NCBI GenBank assembly: GCA_019828565.1
Contig: JAHDYR010000007.1
Coordinates: forward strand, 62,001 to 126,000
Source of the DNA: Carpediemonas membranifera
Lineage: Eukaryota; Fornicata
Direction of reading: 5' to 3'
Length of the DNA: 64,000 bases
Shown: piece after piece, positions 51,562-61,870 of the stretch
How the letters are laid out: the number at the start of each line of letters is the position of its first letter
Numbering within the stretch: the first letter of the stretch is position 1
Notes under the pieces: generated by a model
Database searches by the model: none
Seen by the model: the letters and a program-made list of their open reading frames with translations, nothing else
Told to the model about the DNA's origin: nothing
Position numbers and translations under genes: made by a program

Positions 51562-53271
51562 CGAGGAAGAGCACCTCTCTGGGTGCCGTAATGGAAAGGA
51601 GATAGCCCTATCTGATCTGGAGTGGCGTCGAAGGTACACCAATGGATGTTCTCGCTGGCGCTCTTATCTCGGTGAGAGAGATTGAGAAGCATGTCTCTCT
51701 GCTCGGGATGCCGACTTAGCCGTTTATCGCGCCATGGAGCTCCCTCGCACGCGGGATTCTGGCAGAGCATGGTGCGGTGTGCACCACACGTCTGAAGTGT
51801 GCTTTGCAGTATGGGCACACGATGGAAGTGCGGAATTCCGAGACCATGGCAACAGTCACGACGACGTTGTGCCGGAGCATGATGCCTGGTAGAGCTCGAG
51901 CAAAGTGGCGGTACGGAGCACACGAGGGAGTGCCGGCGGAACCGAACAGTGCAGCCCCATACGCCACTTTGAGGTGAATGGGCTCCTGGGGGCGCCCGCC
52001 GAGATCATCCAGGAGTTGACGTCCAGCCCGGGCGAAGTGCTTCAGGCGCAGACAGTGATTGGCAAATGTCGCACGGCGGAAACACTTTCTCGTCCCCTCG
52101 TTGATGATCTGAACGATGTTCTCATGGACAAACCTAATCGACTGTTTGAGAGCCTCTAGACTTGTCGTTTTGAACGATGCTGCGCTCATATTCACGCGGA
52201 AAGAGGGGGTGGCAGTGTAGCCACACTTAGCGAGTACGCCAGATAAACTCTGCCCGTCTGGGCCGCGGATCGTGTAGCCGCCCAGCGACCGAGCACCAGG
52301 GTCGAAGCCCATGAGAGCTTGAATGTCCGGGGCAGGAGTAGCCTCGGCGTCATCCTGACCGAGCCGAGCCCGCTTGTTGCTGCTACCCTTTTTGTACGTG
52401 GGCCGGTCAGCCACCCGACCGCCACGGTATTTCTCGCGACCCACCCAAACCGTCACAGCAGCAGAGACCCCGTCAGTCTTCACAAAGAGCACTCTGCGGA
52501 GCTTGGTGATGTCGCCGTGATCACGCTCGTATTCAGCCACCTGCTCGTCGGTCAAATTCTTGGTTGCTGACCAATTCACGTGCACACGCAGGCGCCGCTT
52601 CATCGCTGGGGTGAGCGACATATAATCGTACTCGATGGTCATGAACCCAGGCCTAACCGGTGCCATCGGCACGAACGGAACGAGCTTCGGCTCTGGCAGG
52701 GCCTGACTGAGCTCGAGGTTCACGGCACGAGTGAGTGTGACCAGCTTGGTTACTGCAGCACTCATGCGCGTACGCACGACAGCACGCCGACAAGGGCCTC
52801 GGCCACGGTACCAGTGCGACCCACCCGTTGCCCCTCGGGCGATGCATGTATTTGAGGATGATACCTGCCAGGATCGGCGGCTATGGCGGCAACCTCAGTG
52901 TCGAGCTCGCCTAGGGTGTCGAGAAAATCCTGTCGAACACCCGGCCGATCATGGAGGAGCGGACGCACCCGGTCTAATCCAGCACGAAGACGGGTCAGGT
53001 ACCCGGGTGACGCGCGCGAGAGCCAGACCCGGGTGGCTGTGGAGTACTCGCCCAACCAACTCTGAAATGGCGCTGCCAAGCATGGGTAGCTATAAGCTGT
53101 GACGAAGTCCTCGACGAGTGGGGTTATGTCAGGGTCCCTCCACATCGCCAGGTCGCCAATCCACCTGCACCGATCCGCTGACTTTGCTTTCGACACCTTT
53201 TGCTGCGCAATGCTGACGATCTGCTTGAGGACCTCCTGGTCGAACAGGTTGTAGCTCTTCTAGGATCCTCA
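51552..53271 (-). CDS. Fanzor RuvC-type RNA-guided nuclease (TnpB homologue), multi-frame
   Basis: The middle frame (51716-52777) has RuvC-I MGFDPGARSLGGYTI (Asp at 52301-52303), then KVAYGAALFGSAGTPS, and RuvC-II VVTVAMVSEFRTSIVCPYC (Glu at 51836-51838; CPYC is the first zinc pair). Another frame (51552-51923) supplies the second zinc pair LCQNPAC and RuvC-III SHRDKSASENI (Asp at 51666-51668), ending RGALPRYH. Upstream, about 53271-52762 is open in a third frame (YNLFDQEVLKQIVSIAQQKV, later WIGDLAMWRDPDITPLVEDF) and probably encodes the N-terminal domain. Frame changes near 51795 and 52780 may be short introns or mutations. Both copies share the first one. The order and motifs are those of Fanzor, not of Cas12 or IS605 TnpA. 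Confidence 0.82.
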
Positions 53272-54071
53272 ATGAACGAATGAACTGCTTTAACCTGCGG
53301 GGCAGACCCAACTATAAATATCACATTACACCGCCTTCCCGTGGCTGACCCGCAGTCAAGTAGGCATCTAGCGCCTCCAGCCGAGCCACCACGTAGTAGG
53401 GCTCCCACGAGCTGGACCCGTCTGCCCACTCGACCCAGTACTCACGGCCCTGGACCTCGGAGTCCCGATGGTCCGTAATCCGGAGCACCATCAGCTCTGC
53501 AGCATCTCTCCCATTCAACTCCACTAACTGCTGTTCCGACAGTCGATCTGCTCGGAATGACTTCAGGCGGTCATTGTGAACGTCAATCTGCAAACTTGTG
53601 TCCTCCAGGCTCTGCAACTTGCATCCATGCTCCATTACCCCCAGAACCTTGTACGGTCCCTTCCATGTCGGCAATAGCTTCGCTGTTCGCACTCCTGGTA
53701 GTACCATGACTAGTTGTCCCACTGTCCAGGACGGCACTGTCCAACCCTGCATGCGCCGCTCACGTTGGGCCAACAAACGCTGCTGTACCTCATTGGCTTG
53801 CTTCCGAACGTCCCGTATGAATAGTTGCTGCTCCTGATCCGCCTCCTCTACGTCCAGTTGGATCTTCGCCTCCACCGCCCTTGGCATAGTGCCATGCGGC
53901 TCTGGGCCGAACATGCCTTGCATAATAGCTGCGGCTGTCGTCCCTGTGGCGCTACAGAACTCAGTATTCAGCTGTCGCTGGACTATGGGGATATACTTGT
54001 GCCACTGCTCAGGCTCGCCCCAATCCAACACCATACCCCGCAACCGTGATAATACCCTGCGATTCGCCCGC

Positions 54072-54290
54072 TCACACCCTCCGTTCCCAGGGGGATGGTA
54101 CGGGAATGTCGTCGTCTGGCCAGAGCCGAAACGTTGCAGGATCTCCTTGATAGTCTCGTTGAGGAACTCCGTCCCTTGATCGGAATGCAGAGTCTTCATG
54201 GGTCCGTGACGCGCAATCCACCATGTTACAGCCTCTGCTGCTGACTCCGCTGTCTTGTCCTTGGTCGGGAAGATCTCCAGCCACCGGGAG
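54072..54290 (-). other. gypsy-1 integrase catalytic core (part)
   Basis: This part of pol carries the second and third acidic residues (LHSDQGTEF near 54185 and CERANRR near 54075). They are intact despite the element's other lesions. Confidence 0.6.
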
Positions 54291-55315
54291 AATAGGTCCA
54301 CCATTACGAACACGTACTTGTGACCCTCCTCGCTCTCCGGCGTCACCTTCATAGTATCGATTGCTACCTTCTGCATCGGGCCGTCAACCATCTCTGTGCC
54401 CATCTTCAACTTCACAGTATCGACCGAGGCAAGCTTCTGACAGGTACAGGTCGAGACAAACATCTGCACCTGGTCCCACATTCCCTTCCAGTGGTACCCC
54501 TTGTGCTTAAGCGTGTGGTACGTCGACAGACGCCCCAGGTGTTCGCCCTCGCCCTGGTGTGCCCATGTGATCAGTTGCACCTTGTCATCCTCCGTCAGCT
54601 CGCCCCGCGATGCCCGTAGGCTCATCTCTCGGCGCCGCTCGGCGTCGGCCTGTGCCTCGCGAGAGTGATCCTCTCTGGGTTCCTCGACTTCGACTTCTTC
54701 CTCCGCGCTATCCTGCACTGGTGAGTCTTCGTCGTCGCTCGCTATCTGGTAAAACTCATCGTCCATCAGTCGCTGCGGTGGTCTACGGGTCCTAGCGGGC
54801 CTATCGCTCCTTACTTGCTGTACAAATGCCCGTGACAGCGCATCCGCCACTACATTCTTCTCTCCAGCAACGTGAACCACGTTGAAACTGAATTCCTGCA
54901 GCAGTAGCTTCCAGCGTTGCACCTTCTGACTCGCGGCCTTCCGCTCCATATATAGCAAGTTCCGATGGTCCGTCTCTAGGCGGAAAGGATAGCCCTGTAG
55001 GTACATTCTCCAGCGCCGCACGCACTCAACGATAGCACAGCACTCTTTCTCACCCACAGTCCATCGTGTCTCTGCCCCTCTGAACGCCCGGCTATAGACA
55101 GCGACTGGTTCCTCGCCCTTGTCCGTCTCCATGCATAGAATCCCTCCCAGACCGATGTCCGACGCGTCTGTTCTGACTATCAACGGCTTCTTATAGTCGA
55201 TGTGTGTCAGCTTCAGGTGGTCCGCGATCGCTCTCTTCACATCGCTGAACGCGGCTTGCCTCTCGTCTGTCCAGGCCGTCTGTCGGTCCTTGAGTGCGTC
55301 ATTCAGTGGGGCCAA

Positions 55316-55330
55316 ATGCATCGCTAGGTC
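55316..55330 (-). other. frameshift within gypsy-1 pol
   Basis: One frame ends NWFRGSPPT at a TAG; the RNase H frame reads through the same bases as GFTPDLAMHLAP. It is a one-base slip at GGGGTTCACCCCC. It could be mutation or, less likely, programmed frameshifting, but its place inside pol argues for mutation. Confidence 0.7.
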
Positions 55331-56591
55331 GGGGGTGAACCCCTGAACCAGTTCGCCAAGCCAATAAACCTCCGCAGCTGCTTCTGGGTGGTCGGCCGCT
55401 CGAACTCTTGCACTGCCCGAACCTTGTCGTCACTGATCCTGACACCGTCCTGGTCGACAATGTGTCCGAGGAACTCCACGCTCGACTGGGCAAACCTGCA
55501 CTTCTCCAGGTTCGCGCGCAGCCCGTGCTTCTTGAGTCGGTCAAGCACAGTCCTGATTCGATCTCTCATCTCTTCCCGTGAGTTCGCCATTATCAGGATG
55601 TCGTCAATATATACCAACACACCGGGAATTCCCTTGAGTACGTCGTCCATCGCCGTCTGAAAGAACGCAGGAGCATTCTTCAACCCGAACGGCAGTCTCT
55701 CGAACTCGAACAGGCCGAACGGCGTGATGAACGCCGTCTTCGCGCGGTCTTGCTCCCGAACTGCGAACTGATTATATCCCGATGTGAGGTCCAGTGTCGA
55801 GAACAGCTTTGCCCCCGCCAATTGGGCTAGTAGTCTCTTCACGTCCTTCACGGGCGCGGCCAGGGTCTTCGTTGTCGCATTCAGCCGGCGGTAGTCGACG
55901 CATAGTCGCCACGTGCCATTCTTCTTCTTAACCAATACGATAGGTGACGCGTAGCCGGACGTCGACCTCCGCACTATACCCTGCCTGAGCCACTCTTCCA
56001 CCTGCTTCTGCGCCACCTCTTCCATCACGGGAGATAGCTGTCTCGCGGGTTCTCGAATCTCTTGCTCCGTCATTAGGTCGATCGGGTAAGGCGGCGCCTT
56101 TGCCGGCTCTGGCCCTAGCGGCCCGAACACCTCGCCGAACTCAGTCAGCATTGAGCTAAGCTGAGGGTCCTTCTCGGCCAGACTGTGCCGGAGTTCCGCA
56201 TGTGCCTGCTGCACCCGGAACATCTCCTCCACTAGCTCGGCCTCTACTTCGCCCTCGTCCGCGTCGTCCGTGTCCTCTGCCAACAGGCCCAAGTCCTTGA
56301 CCGTTTGGAACGGAATCAGCGTGTCTGTCACTCCGGCACACCCATACACGGTCACCCGTGCCTGCACATACGTGCCGAGCCCTCGGGCCTTCGATCGCCC
56401 GATCCATACCTCGCACGCATTGTCTGGTCTTCGTCCGTCTCCTGTGAAAGTCTGGATCACCAGGTCGTCCGGAGGGGTGACCTCTCGTGCCCCTGCGTGC
56501 ACCCGTGCGGCGACCCAGGCTGGGCTCGCCACAGCAACGTTCGCCCGCGTGTCGGGGCCGACGCGCATCCGCACCGCCGGCTTCTTCGGAT

Positions 56592-56595
56592 TCAC
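56592..56595 (+). other. target-site duplication of gypsy-2, left
   Basis: TCAC directly before the 5' LTR, matched by TCAC at 61113-61116 directly after the 3' LTR. Confidence 0.85.
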
Positions 56596-56683
56596 TGTCA
56601 CGGGGCTACTCATATATTTATGGTCTACGTACCATTCTTTGTAAATCACACACTCGTCAATCGTTTTGCCCTTAACTGGGTCA
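56596..56683 (+). repeat. gypsy-2 5' LTR, 88 bp
   Basis: Starts TGTCACGGGG and ends AACTGGGTCA. It is identical over 88 bp to 61025-61112. It includes CATATATTTATGG, a possible TATA-like promoter element. Confidence 0.93.
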
Positions 56684-56705
56684 AAGTAATTACTTCCCGA
56701 CTAAG

Positions 56706-59700
56706 ATGGTAACGTTCGATCTAGAGATCAAAATGCCGCGGTTTTCCGCGGCGAACATCACGATAGAAGGAGTGGAGAAGTTTGAGAGAGAAGTGCGTGT
56801 AGCGATCGCCTCCAAGCACGATTACCCGGTTGCTCTATTGCTGCCGAGCGGGCTAGCGAAGGAACTCGAGAGCTCCAAGCCCGGATTGACCGCCGAAACG
56901 GCCACAAAGGAGGAAGTCTTTGATTTTCTCCGAGAGCTCGCTGCCCCCAAGTCGCTTCAGCAGCTTAAGAAGCATCTCCGCTCCATCGACTGTCCCACAA
57001 AGGACACCAGTGGTTATCGCACTCATCTTGCCGCCGTGCGCGATTATACGGATCGATTCAAGAGAGCCGCCGACTACGCTCAGCGCGTGGCCTCGAAGGA
57101 GCGCAAGGACGGACACCGTCGCCTGTACGGCACCAAGAAGACTAAGGTTCCAGTCCTCTCGGAGGACGGCGCCTCAGCAACGGTCGTCGAAAAGGACGTC
57201 CCCTGGACCGCAGACGAAGTCGCGGCCAAGCGGGCCGAGGCCTTCGAAAAGACCGCATCCAAGATGTGCATGACGAGGCTTAAGCCCCAGATATTGTACG
57301 AGCGAGTAGAGATGGAACGTTCTCTGCTCCGCCCTAGCAAGCTCATCGACCTAATCGAGCTCATCAAGCTCGAGGCCGAATGCCTTGACGACGAACCTCC
57401 TACTGAGGAGGTCACGGAAGGCAAGCGCAAGGCCCCAGTGGCCGACGCTCAACGTAACCTGCGGCACCCCCGTGGAGGCAGTGGCCAATCGGGTACCGCC
57501 CGTGTCGCTGAACCACAAGCCCAGACTCCCGCAGCCACGACGGCAACGCAGCCCAGCAAGCCGCGCAAGCCTTTCAGACCATGCAGGATCTGCCAGGGTA
57601 GCCACTATGACTGGGAGTGCCCCCAGAAGAAGGGTCGCCACGATCAGGGCGGGCTGCGCCCGCACCCGAAGAAGGTCGACCCCCGCTCGCGCGAGGCTAA
57701 CTTGGCAGTCAGCGAAGAAGCCGTCGTCGTCCAGGCCATGATAAATGGCCATGAATACAACGTCTATGTCGACACTGGAGCATCGATCTCCTTCATTGGG
57801 AGCCAGGCTGTTTATGAGTTGATCCCAAAAGCCGACACGAAGATCATCCAGCTCGATAGCGAGTTAATGGTGAGAACAGCTAATGCTACAGTCCGGTGCT
57901 CTAGTGCCGTGAGAATGCAGCTGTGTATACCGTCCATCAGCGACTGGCCAGTAGAGTTCACAACTTTGTTCGTCATTCTCCCGGGCCTAAAGGATAAGGT
58001 CATCATGGGATGCAGCACGCTCCGAGAACTGGGACTCCTGAACGACGAAGAACTCCATATCAGATTTAAGCAGCCCGAAGAGGCAGAGAACGATACGGCC
58101 ACGGAGCCCTTCACTCCAGAGTACATGGCCGCACTAGCAACGTCTGACAAGAGCGAACTGGAGAAGATCACGCTCGTTGATGACGACGATGGGCGAATCA
58201 AAGCGCTGTGCGAAGAGTTCAGCGAGATCTTCGACAGAGAGCTGCCCAGAGAAGGCAGCGCCCTGCCAAGAGCACGAGTACCGCTCGACGAGTCGGTGCC
58301 GTTCCACCGACACCTCAAAGCACGGCCCCTGAAGCCGGGTGTGAGAGAGCGGGTCCAAGAGGAACTAAGAAGTCTCGAGAGCAAGGGCCTGATCCAAGAC
58401 GCCTCGGGGCCGTATGCCTCTCCGGTGGTAGCAGTCCTCACAGGACATAAGGGCTCGTCCAAGCTACGTCTGTGTGGAGACTACTCGGAGATTAACAAGG
58501 CGACGGTCCGCGACCGATATCCGCTCCCCGACATCCGGTCCTTCATCACAGAAGCAGCAGGATCCACAAGATTCGGTTGCATGGACCTCAGAGAGGGGTA
58601 TCACCAGATACTGATGGAGCCAGAGGACATACCGAAGACGGCTATCATCACACCAGATGGCTACAAGGAGTACACCCGCCTGCCCTTCGGCCTCACCAAC
58701 GCGCCCGCACATTTCCAGAGAGCCATGGATTCTGCCTTTGCTCCACTGAGACAGCGGGGCGTGAGTGCCTATCTCGACGACATTCGAGTACACGCAGGGT
58801 CGACAGACGAGTTCATCGAGCGTCTTCGGGCGTCCTTCGAGACTTGTCGTCAATATAGACTCCGACTGAAAGCCGAGAAGTGCATCTTCGGGGCCCGGTC
58901 CGTTGAGATTGTGGGCTATATATGCGACAAGGATGGATACAGACTGTCTCACCAACGTGTAGAAGCAGTTAAGAACATCAGACGTCCCAGAACACTGAAA
59001 GAGCTGCAGACAACGCTCGGATCGTTTAACTACGTCTCAAAGTTTGTGCACGACTCCTCTCGGATGCTTCGACCACTTCAGAACCTTAAGAAAGGTGGCA
59101 ATAGGGACATTGAAGGTCGCTGGGATGCACGCTGCCAAGAAGCGTTCGACAACTTCAAGGAGAAGCTCTCGGCGACAACAAGCTTAGCCTTCCCGGACCT
59201 GACCAAGAAGTGGACGCTTCACACCGACGCCTCCAACGAAGGGTTCGGAGGTATGCTCACACAACGATCAGAGGACGGAGCCGAAGAGCTCGTCAGCCTC
59301 TTCTCGGGCACATTTACCGAGACGCAAAGCAGATGGAGCACATATGAGCAGGAGCTCTACGCTATCCTGTACGCCGTGACGCGCCCGGACCTGACGGCCC
59401 TGTTCAAGATCCATCCGCACTTTAAGGTCATGTCGGATCACCGCAACCTAGTTTACCTCAATAACAAGAAGTATGTGAACGACAAGATCCTAAGGTGGTC
59501 CTTGATACTTTCGGATTACCATTTTACCGTTTCACACGTCGCAGGATCGTCCAACGTTGTGGCTGATCATCTTTCCAGAATATCCAACACATTGCTGGTT
59601 GCTTTGGAGAATACAGCCAATAGCTTCACACAACTGATCAAAGACACGCAAGAACGTGACTTCTCAGACGAGGAGCGCGAACAGTACAAGAACATTCAGC

Positions 59701-61004
59701 ACGACGGGATAATCACGGTGGAAGGTATTCCCGTGATCCCGCAGGCCTCGGCAGAGCTTAAGCGACGTATACTGAAGCACGCTCATCGCTGGCATGAAGG
59801 CCGAGACAAGACAATACAGAAGGCCAAGGAGATTGGCATTTGGGCCGGCCTGGCGAGTGACGCTAGCAACACCGTCAAGACGTGCCCCGTCTGCGCAAAG
59901 ACGCGGATTAGACAATACATCCAGGACAACAAGATCTTCAGAACCACGAGCACGACGCCCTGGAGGTCCATCGCGATCGACACGATCGGTCCGATTAGCA
60001 TGGACTCCGAAGGCAACCGATACATCTATGTCATCACCGACTTATGCACACGGTACACCGAGCTTATGCCATCACACGCCAACGACGCAGAGAGCGCCAC
60101 CAAGGCCCTGTGGCAGAGTGTCCTGAGACACGGTATCCCGCAGTATATCAAGTCCGACAACGGCGTCGAATACACCAACAAGCTCGTGGAGGGCCTAGTA
60201 GAGACACTTAAGACCCACCACCAATATACCCTCCCCTACAGCCCGGAGTCCAACGGAGTTGTTGAACGTCGCAACGGAGAGGTCATGAGACACATTCGAT
60301 GGATGGTGTTGGCAATGGACAGTTTTGATCATTGGTCTCACGTCTTGCCGCTAGCACAACACATTTTGAACAACACTACGCACTCAGATACGGGATTCTC
60401 CCCCAATGAGCTCATCTATGGCCGGCGCAACGACATCGGCCGGGTTCAGCTAGGCGACGTGATGACGTCGAATGAGCCGGAGGGGGAGGTAAGGAATGCC
60501 GCGGACTACCTGAGAGCGCTTCGTGATCTGCAACAGCTCGCTGACGAGACATTAGTTGACGAGGGCTCAGAGGACTTCCGCAAGTTCAAGGAAGAGGTCA
60601 TCGAGCCTGGAATGCTGGTTTTCAAGAGACCAGTGACGAAGAACAAGCTACACGGACTGCTTGGGCCCTACAAGGTCCTGGCCCAGAAAGGTAAGGCCGT
60701 GGAACTCGAGTCGGTCCTTGAACAACGCAGAGAGGTTGTCCACAGGTCCAAGCTCGCACCGTGCCCGGCTATAGAGCTGACTCAAGCCCGACAGATGCGG
60801 GCGTCAGACGACGAGTTATACGTCGCTGAAGAGATTGTCAAGCATCGCGCGAAGACGCACGAGCTGCTGATCAGATGGGAGGGCTATAAGATCCCCACCT
60901 GGGAGAAGTACTCCACAGCTAACAAGCACCTGGGCATCGTCCAGGACTACCTCCGTCGGCATCGCCTACGATGGCGCCCCGTTCAGTTTGAGAACAATCC
61001 CTGA
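56706..61004 (+). CDS. gypsy-2 gag-pol polyprotein, 1432 aa
   Basis: A single frame from the ATG at 56706. Gag occupies about residues 1-330 with a CRICQGSHYDWEC zinc knuckle (CX2CX3HX4C). Protease is YVDTGASISFIGS. Reverse transcriptase has GDYSEINKATVRD, MDLREGYHQI and AYLDDIRVHA (YLDD). RNase H has LHTDASNEGFGGML and SDHRNLVYL. Integrase shows an HHCC finger (ILKHAHRWH, CPVCAKTR), the triad IAIDTIGPI, IKSDNGVEYTN and NGVVERRNGEV, and a C-terminal chromodomain (YVAEEIVKHRAKTHELLIRW, EGYKIPTWEKY). It makes cDNA from its RNA and integrates it; the chromodomain may target heterochromatin. No breaks were seen, so it is potentially active. Confidence 0.95.
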   Translation: MVTFDLEIKMPRFSAANITIEGVEKFEREVRVAIASKHDYPVALLLPSGLAKELESSKPGLTAETATKEEVFDFLRELAAPKSLQQLKKHLRSIDCPTKDTSGYRTHLAAVRDYTDRFKRAADYAQRVASKERKDGHRRLYGTKKTKVPVLSEDGASATVVEKDVPWTADEVAAKRAEAFEKTASKMCMTRLKPQILYERVEMERSLLRPSKLIDLIELIKLEAECLDDEPPTEEVTEGKRKAPVADAQRNLRHPRGGSGQSGTARVAEPQAQTPAATTATQPSKPRKPFRPCRICQGSHYDWECPQKKGRHDQGGLRPHPKKVDPRSREANLAVSEEAVVVQAMINGHEYNVYVDTGASISFIGSQAVYELIPKADTKIIQLDSELMVRTANATVRCSSAVRMQLCIPSISDWPVEFTTLFVILPGLKDKVIMGCSTLRELGLLNDEELHIRFKQPEEAENDTATEPFTPEYMAALATSDKSELEKITLVDDDDGRIKALCEEFSEIFDRELPREGSALPRARVPLDESVPFHRHLKARPLKPGVRERVQEELRSLESKGLIQDASGPYASPVVAVLTGHKGSSKLRLCGDYSEINKATVRDRYPLPDIRSFITEAAGSTRFGCMDLREGYHQILMEPEDIPKTAIITPDGYKEYTRLPFGLTNAPAHFQRAMDSAFAPLRQRGVSAYLDDIRVHAGSTDEFIERLRASFETCRQYRLRLKAEKCIFGARSVEIVGYICDKDGYRLSHQRVEAVKNIRRPRTLKELQTTLGSFNYVSKFVHDSSRMLRPLQNLKKGGNRDIEGRWDARCQEAFDNFKEKLSATTSLAFPDLTKKWTLHTDASNEGFGGMLTQRSEDGAEELVSLFSGTFTETQSRWSTYEQELYAILYAVTRPDLTALFKIHPHFKVMSDHRNLVYLNNKKYVNDKILRWSLILSDYHFTVSHVAGSSNVVADHLSRISNTLLVALENTANSFTQLIKDTQERDFSDEEREQYKNIQHDGIITVEGIPVIPQASAELKRRILKHAHRWHEGRDKTIQKAKEIGIWAGLASDASNTVKTCPVCAKTRIRQYIQDNKIFRTTSTTPWRSIAIDTIGPISMDSEGNRYIYVITDLCTRYTELMPSHANDAESATKALWQSVLRHGIPQYIKSDNGVEYTNKLVEGLVETLKTHHQYTLPYSPESNGVVERRNGEVMRHIRWMVLAMDSFDHWSHVLPLAQHILNNTTHSDTGFSPNELIYGRRNDIGRVQLGDVMTSNEPEGEVRNAADYLRALRDLQQLADETLVDEGSEDFRKFKEEVIEPGMLVFKRPVTKNKLHGLLGPYKVLAQKGKAVELESVLEQRREVVHRSKLAPCPAIELTQARQMRASDDELYVAEEIVKHRAKTHELLIRWEGYKIPTWEKYSTANKHLGIVQDYLRRHRLRWRPVQFENNP

Positions 61005-61024
61005 GAAGGAGAGAGGGGGTAGGA
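61005..61024 (+). other. gypsy-2 polypurine tract
   Basis: GAAGGAGAGAGGGGGTAGGA lies between the gag-pol stop and the 3' LTR, where plus-strand DNA synthesis is primed. Confidence 0.85.
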
Positions 61025-61112
61025 TGTCACGGGGCTACTCATATATTTATGGTCTACGTACCATTCTTTGTAAATCACACACTCGTCAATCGTTTTGCCC
61101 TTAACTGGGTCA
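61025..61112 (+). repeat. gypsy-2 3' LTR, 88 bp
   Basis: Identical to the 5' LTR; begins TG and ends CA. Confidence 0.93.
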
Positions 61113-61116
61113 TCAC
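61113..61116 (+). other. target-site duplication of gypsy-2, right
   Basis: TCAC, pair of 56592-56595. Confidence 0.85.
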
Positions 61117-61870
61117 GCGAACATCCATAACCAACTCCCACGTGTGTGCGTACTTCTCAGCCTTTACAGACTGCACCTTCCACCGCGGGTGACCTTCGGG
61201 GATAGGGCCCCGGGTCAGTCGGCCGTACTGCTTCTTGTCCTTGTCGTACTCCCGGTACCAGCCGTGGAGCAGCTCCGCATCCTTAGCCTGGCAGCGGCCA
61301 ACCTTGTGACCCACTCCGCCACAAGCATAACACTTGAACCTGGCCTCCCGTACACCCGCGCCTTGAGACGATGTCTGAGCCTCCTTCCGCTCAACCGGCT
61401 CATCTTGCCGGGTCTTGGCCTTCTTTCCCGGTCGGGTGACCAGGCCAGTGCGAAGCGCCTTCGCGATGCACTCATCGTAGTCCTCGGCGAGTTCCGCTGC
61501 CCGGGCCTGAACCTTCTCGAGGGTATCGTCGCTGACACCCTCCCTCTTCAGGTCTCTGCGAGTGCTGTGTTCTGGATCAGCTTGCGGTACGTGCGGATAG
61601 TCTCCTTCGGCTTGGGCGTCGCCGACTCGGTCACGTACTCGAGGAACTGATTCACACGAGCGTTGACCAGCGAGACGCGTTCCTTAAGAGAGTCTCCCTT
61701 GTACGAGACCTCCACCTGCGCCATCTTGGTAAGCGTGTCCGCCGCGTCCACGGGCGACACGATGTTGGTCAGAGCGGTACGTAACTGGTCCTCCGTATCG
61801 ACCGGGCCGCTCCTTCCCTTCAGCTCTGCCTCAACAGGCGCTGTGCCATTGTTGGCTTGCGCAGGTAGAT
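61117..61870 (-). pseudogene. gypsy-1 gag, truncated and frameshifted
   Basis: It reads from about 61870 as DLPAQANNGTAPVEAELKGR, then TLTKMAQVEVSYKGDSLKER and LIQNTALAET, with a TGA at about 61548. Coding continues in another frame (REGVSDDTLEKVQARAAELA) to the nucleic-acid-binding zinc knuckle CYACGGVGHKVGRC (CX2CX4HX4C) near 61310-61350. The reading is then cut by gypsy-2 at 61113 and resumes in pol at 56595. The 5' end and leader are missing. Confidence 0.8.

Larger units (their letters stand above)
51408..53275 (-). mobile_element. Fanzor element, longer copy (copy B)
   Basis: It contains the near-complete nuclease gene plus the 3' flank shared with copy A. The 5' limit is uncertain: coding-like sequence reaches about 53271, where it meets the 3' end of gypsy-1 within about 50 bp. 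No transposase, terminal inverted repeat or target duplication was recognised. Confidence 0.65.
53321..56595 (-). pseudogene. gypsy-1 pol: protease-like, RT, RNase H, integrase, chromodomain-like, frameshifted
   Basis: The N-terminal part reads RVGPDTRANVAVASP where a retropepsin DTG would be expected (here DTR). Reverse transcriptase has LDLTSGYNQF and VYIDDILIM. A frame change at about 55322 separates it from RNase H (VRTDASDIGLGGIL, ETDHRNLLY). Integrase has an HHCC-type finger ending CTCQK and the acidic triad in VAIDTMKV, LHSDQGTEF and GGCERANRR. The C terminus, EYWVEWADGSSSWEPYYVV, is chromodomain-like. The stop is at 53321. Confidence 0.88.
56596..61112 (+). mobile_element. gypsy-2: intact Ty3/gypsy element nested in gypsy-1
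   Basis: 4517 bp flanked by identical 88-bp LTRs (TG...CA) and a TCAC target duplication. One uninterrupted gag-pol frame and a polypurine tract are present. Identical LTRs indicate a recent insertion. It is inserted in opposite orientation to gypsy-1. Confidence 0.95.
53321..61870 (-). mobile_element. gypsy-1: Ty3/gypsy chromovirus-like element, 5'-truncated, split by gypsy-2
   Basis: On the minus strand gag lies at about 61117-61870 and pol at 53321-56595; the 4.5-kb piece between (56596-61112 plus target duplication) is a nested element. Removing it makes the gag and pol reading continuous (MDVRV joined to NPKKPAV). It has frameshifts in gag (about 61550) and pol (about 55322), so it is an inactive copy. 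No 5' LTR was found; the 5' end is cut off by gypsy-3. Confidence 0.85.

Noticed and set aside
51780-51810. A 29-nt GTGGTG-to-CCAG intron in the Fanzor zinc ribbon
   Set aside because: The length fits and the phase works, but the donor is unlike the others here and splicing would remove a zinc-ligand Cys (LCQNPAC). Left as an open alternative to a frameshift.
53124-53429. 101-codon minus-strand frame bridging gypsy-1 and Fanzor
   Set aside because: It crosses the end of gypsy-1 and runs out of frame over the Fanzor N-terminal coding sequence; it is not protein-like.
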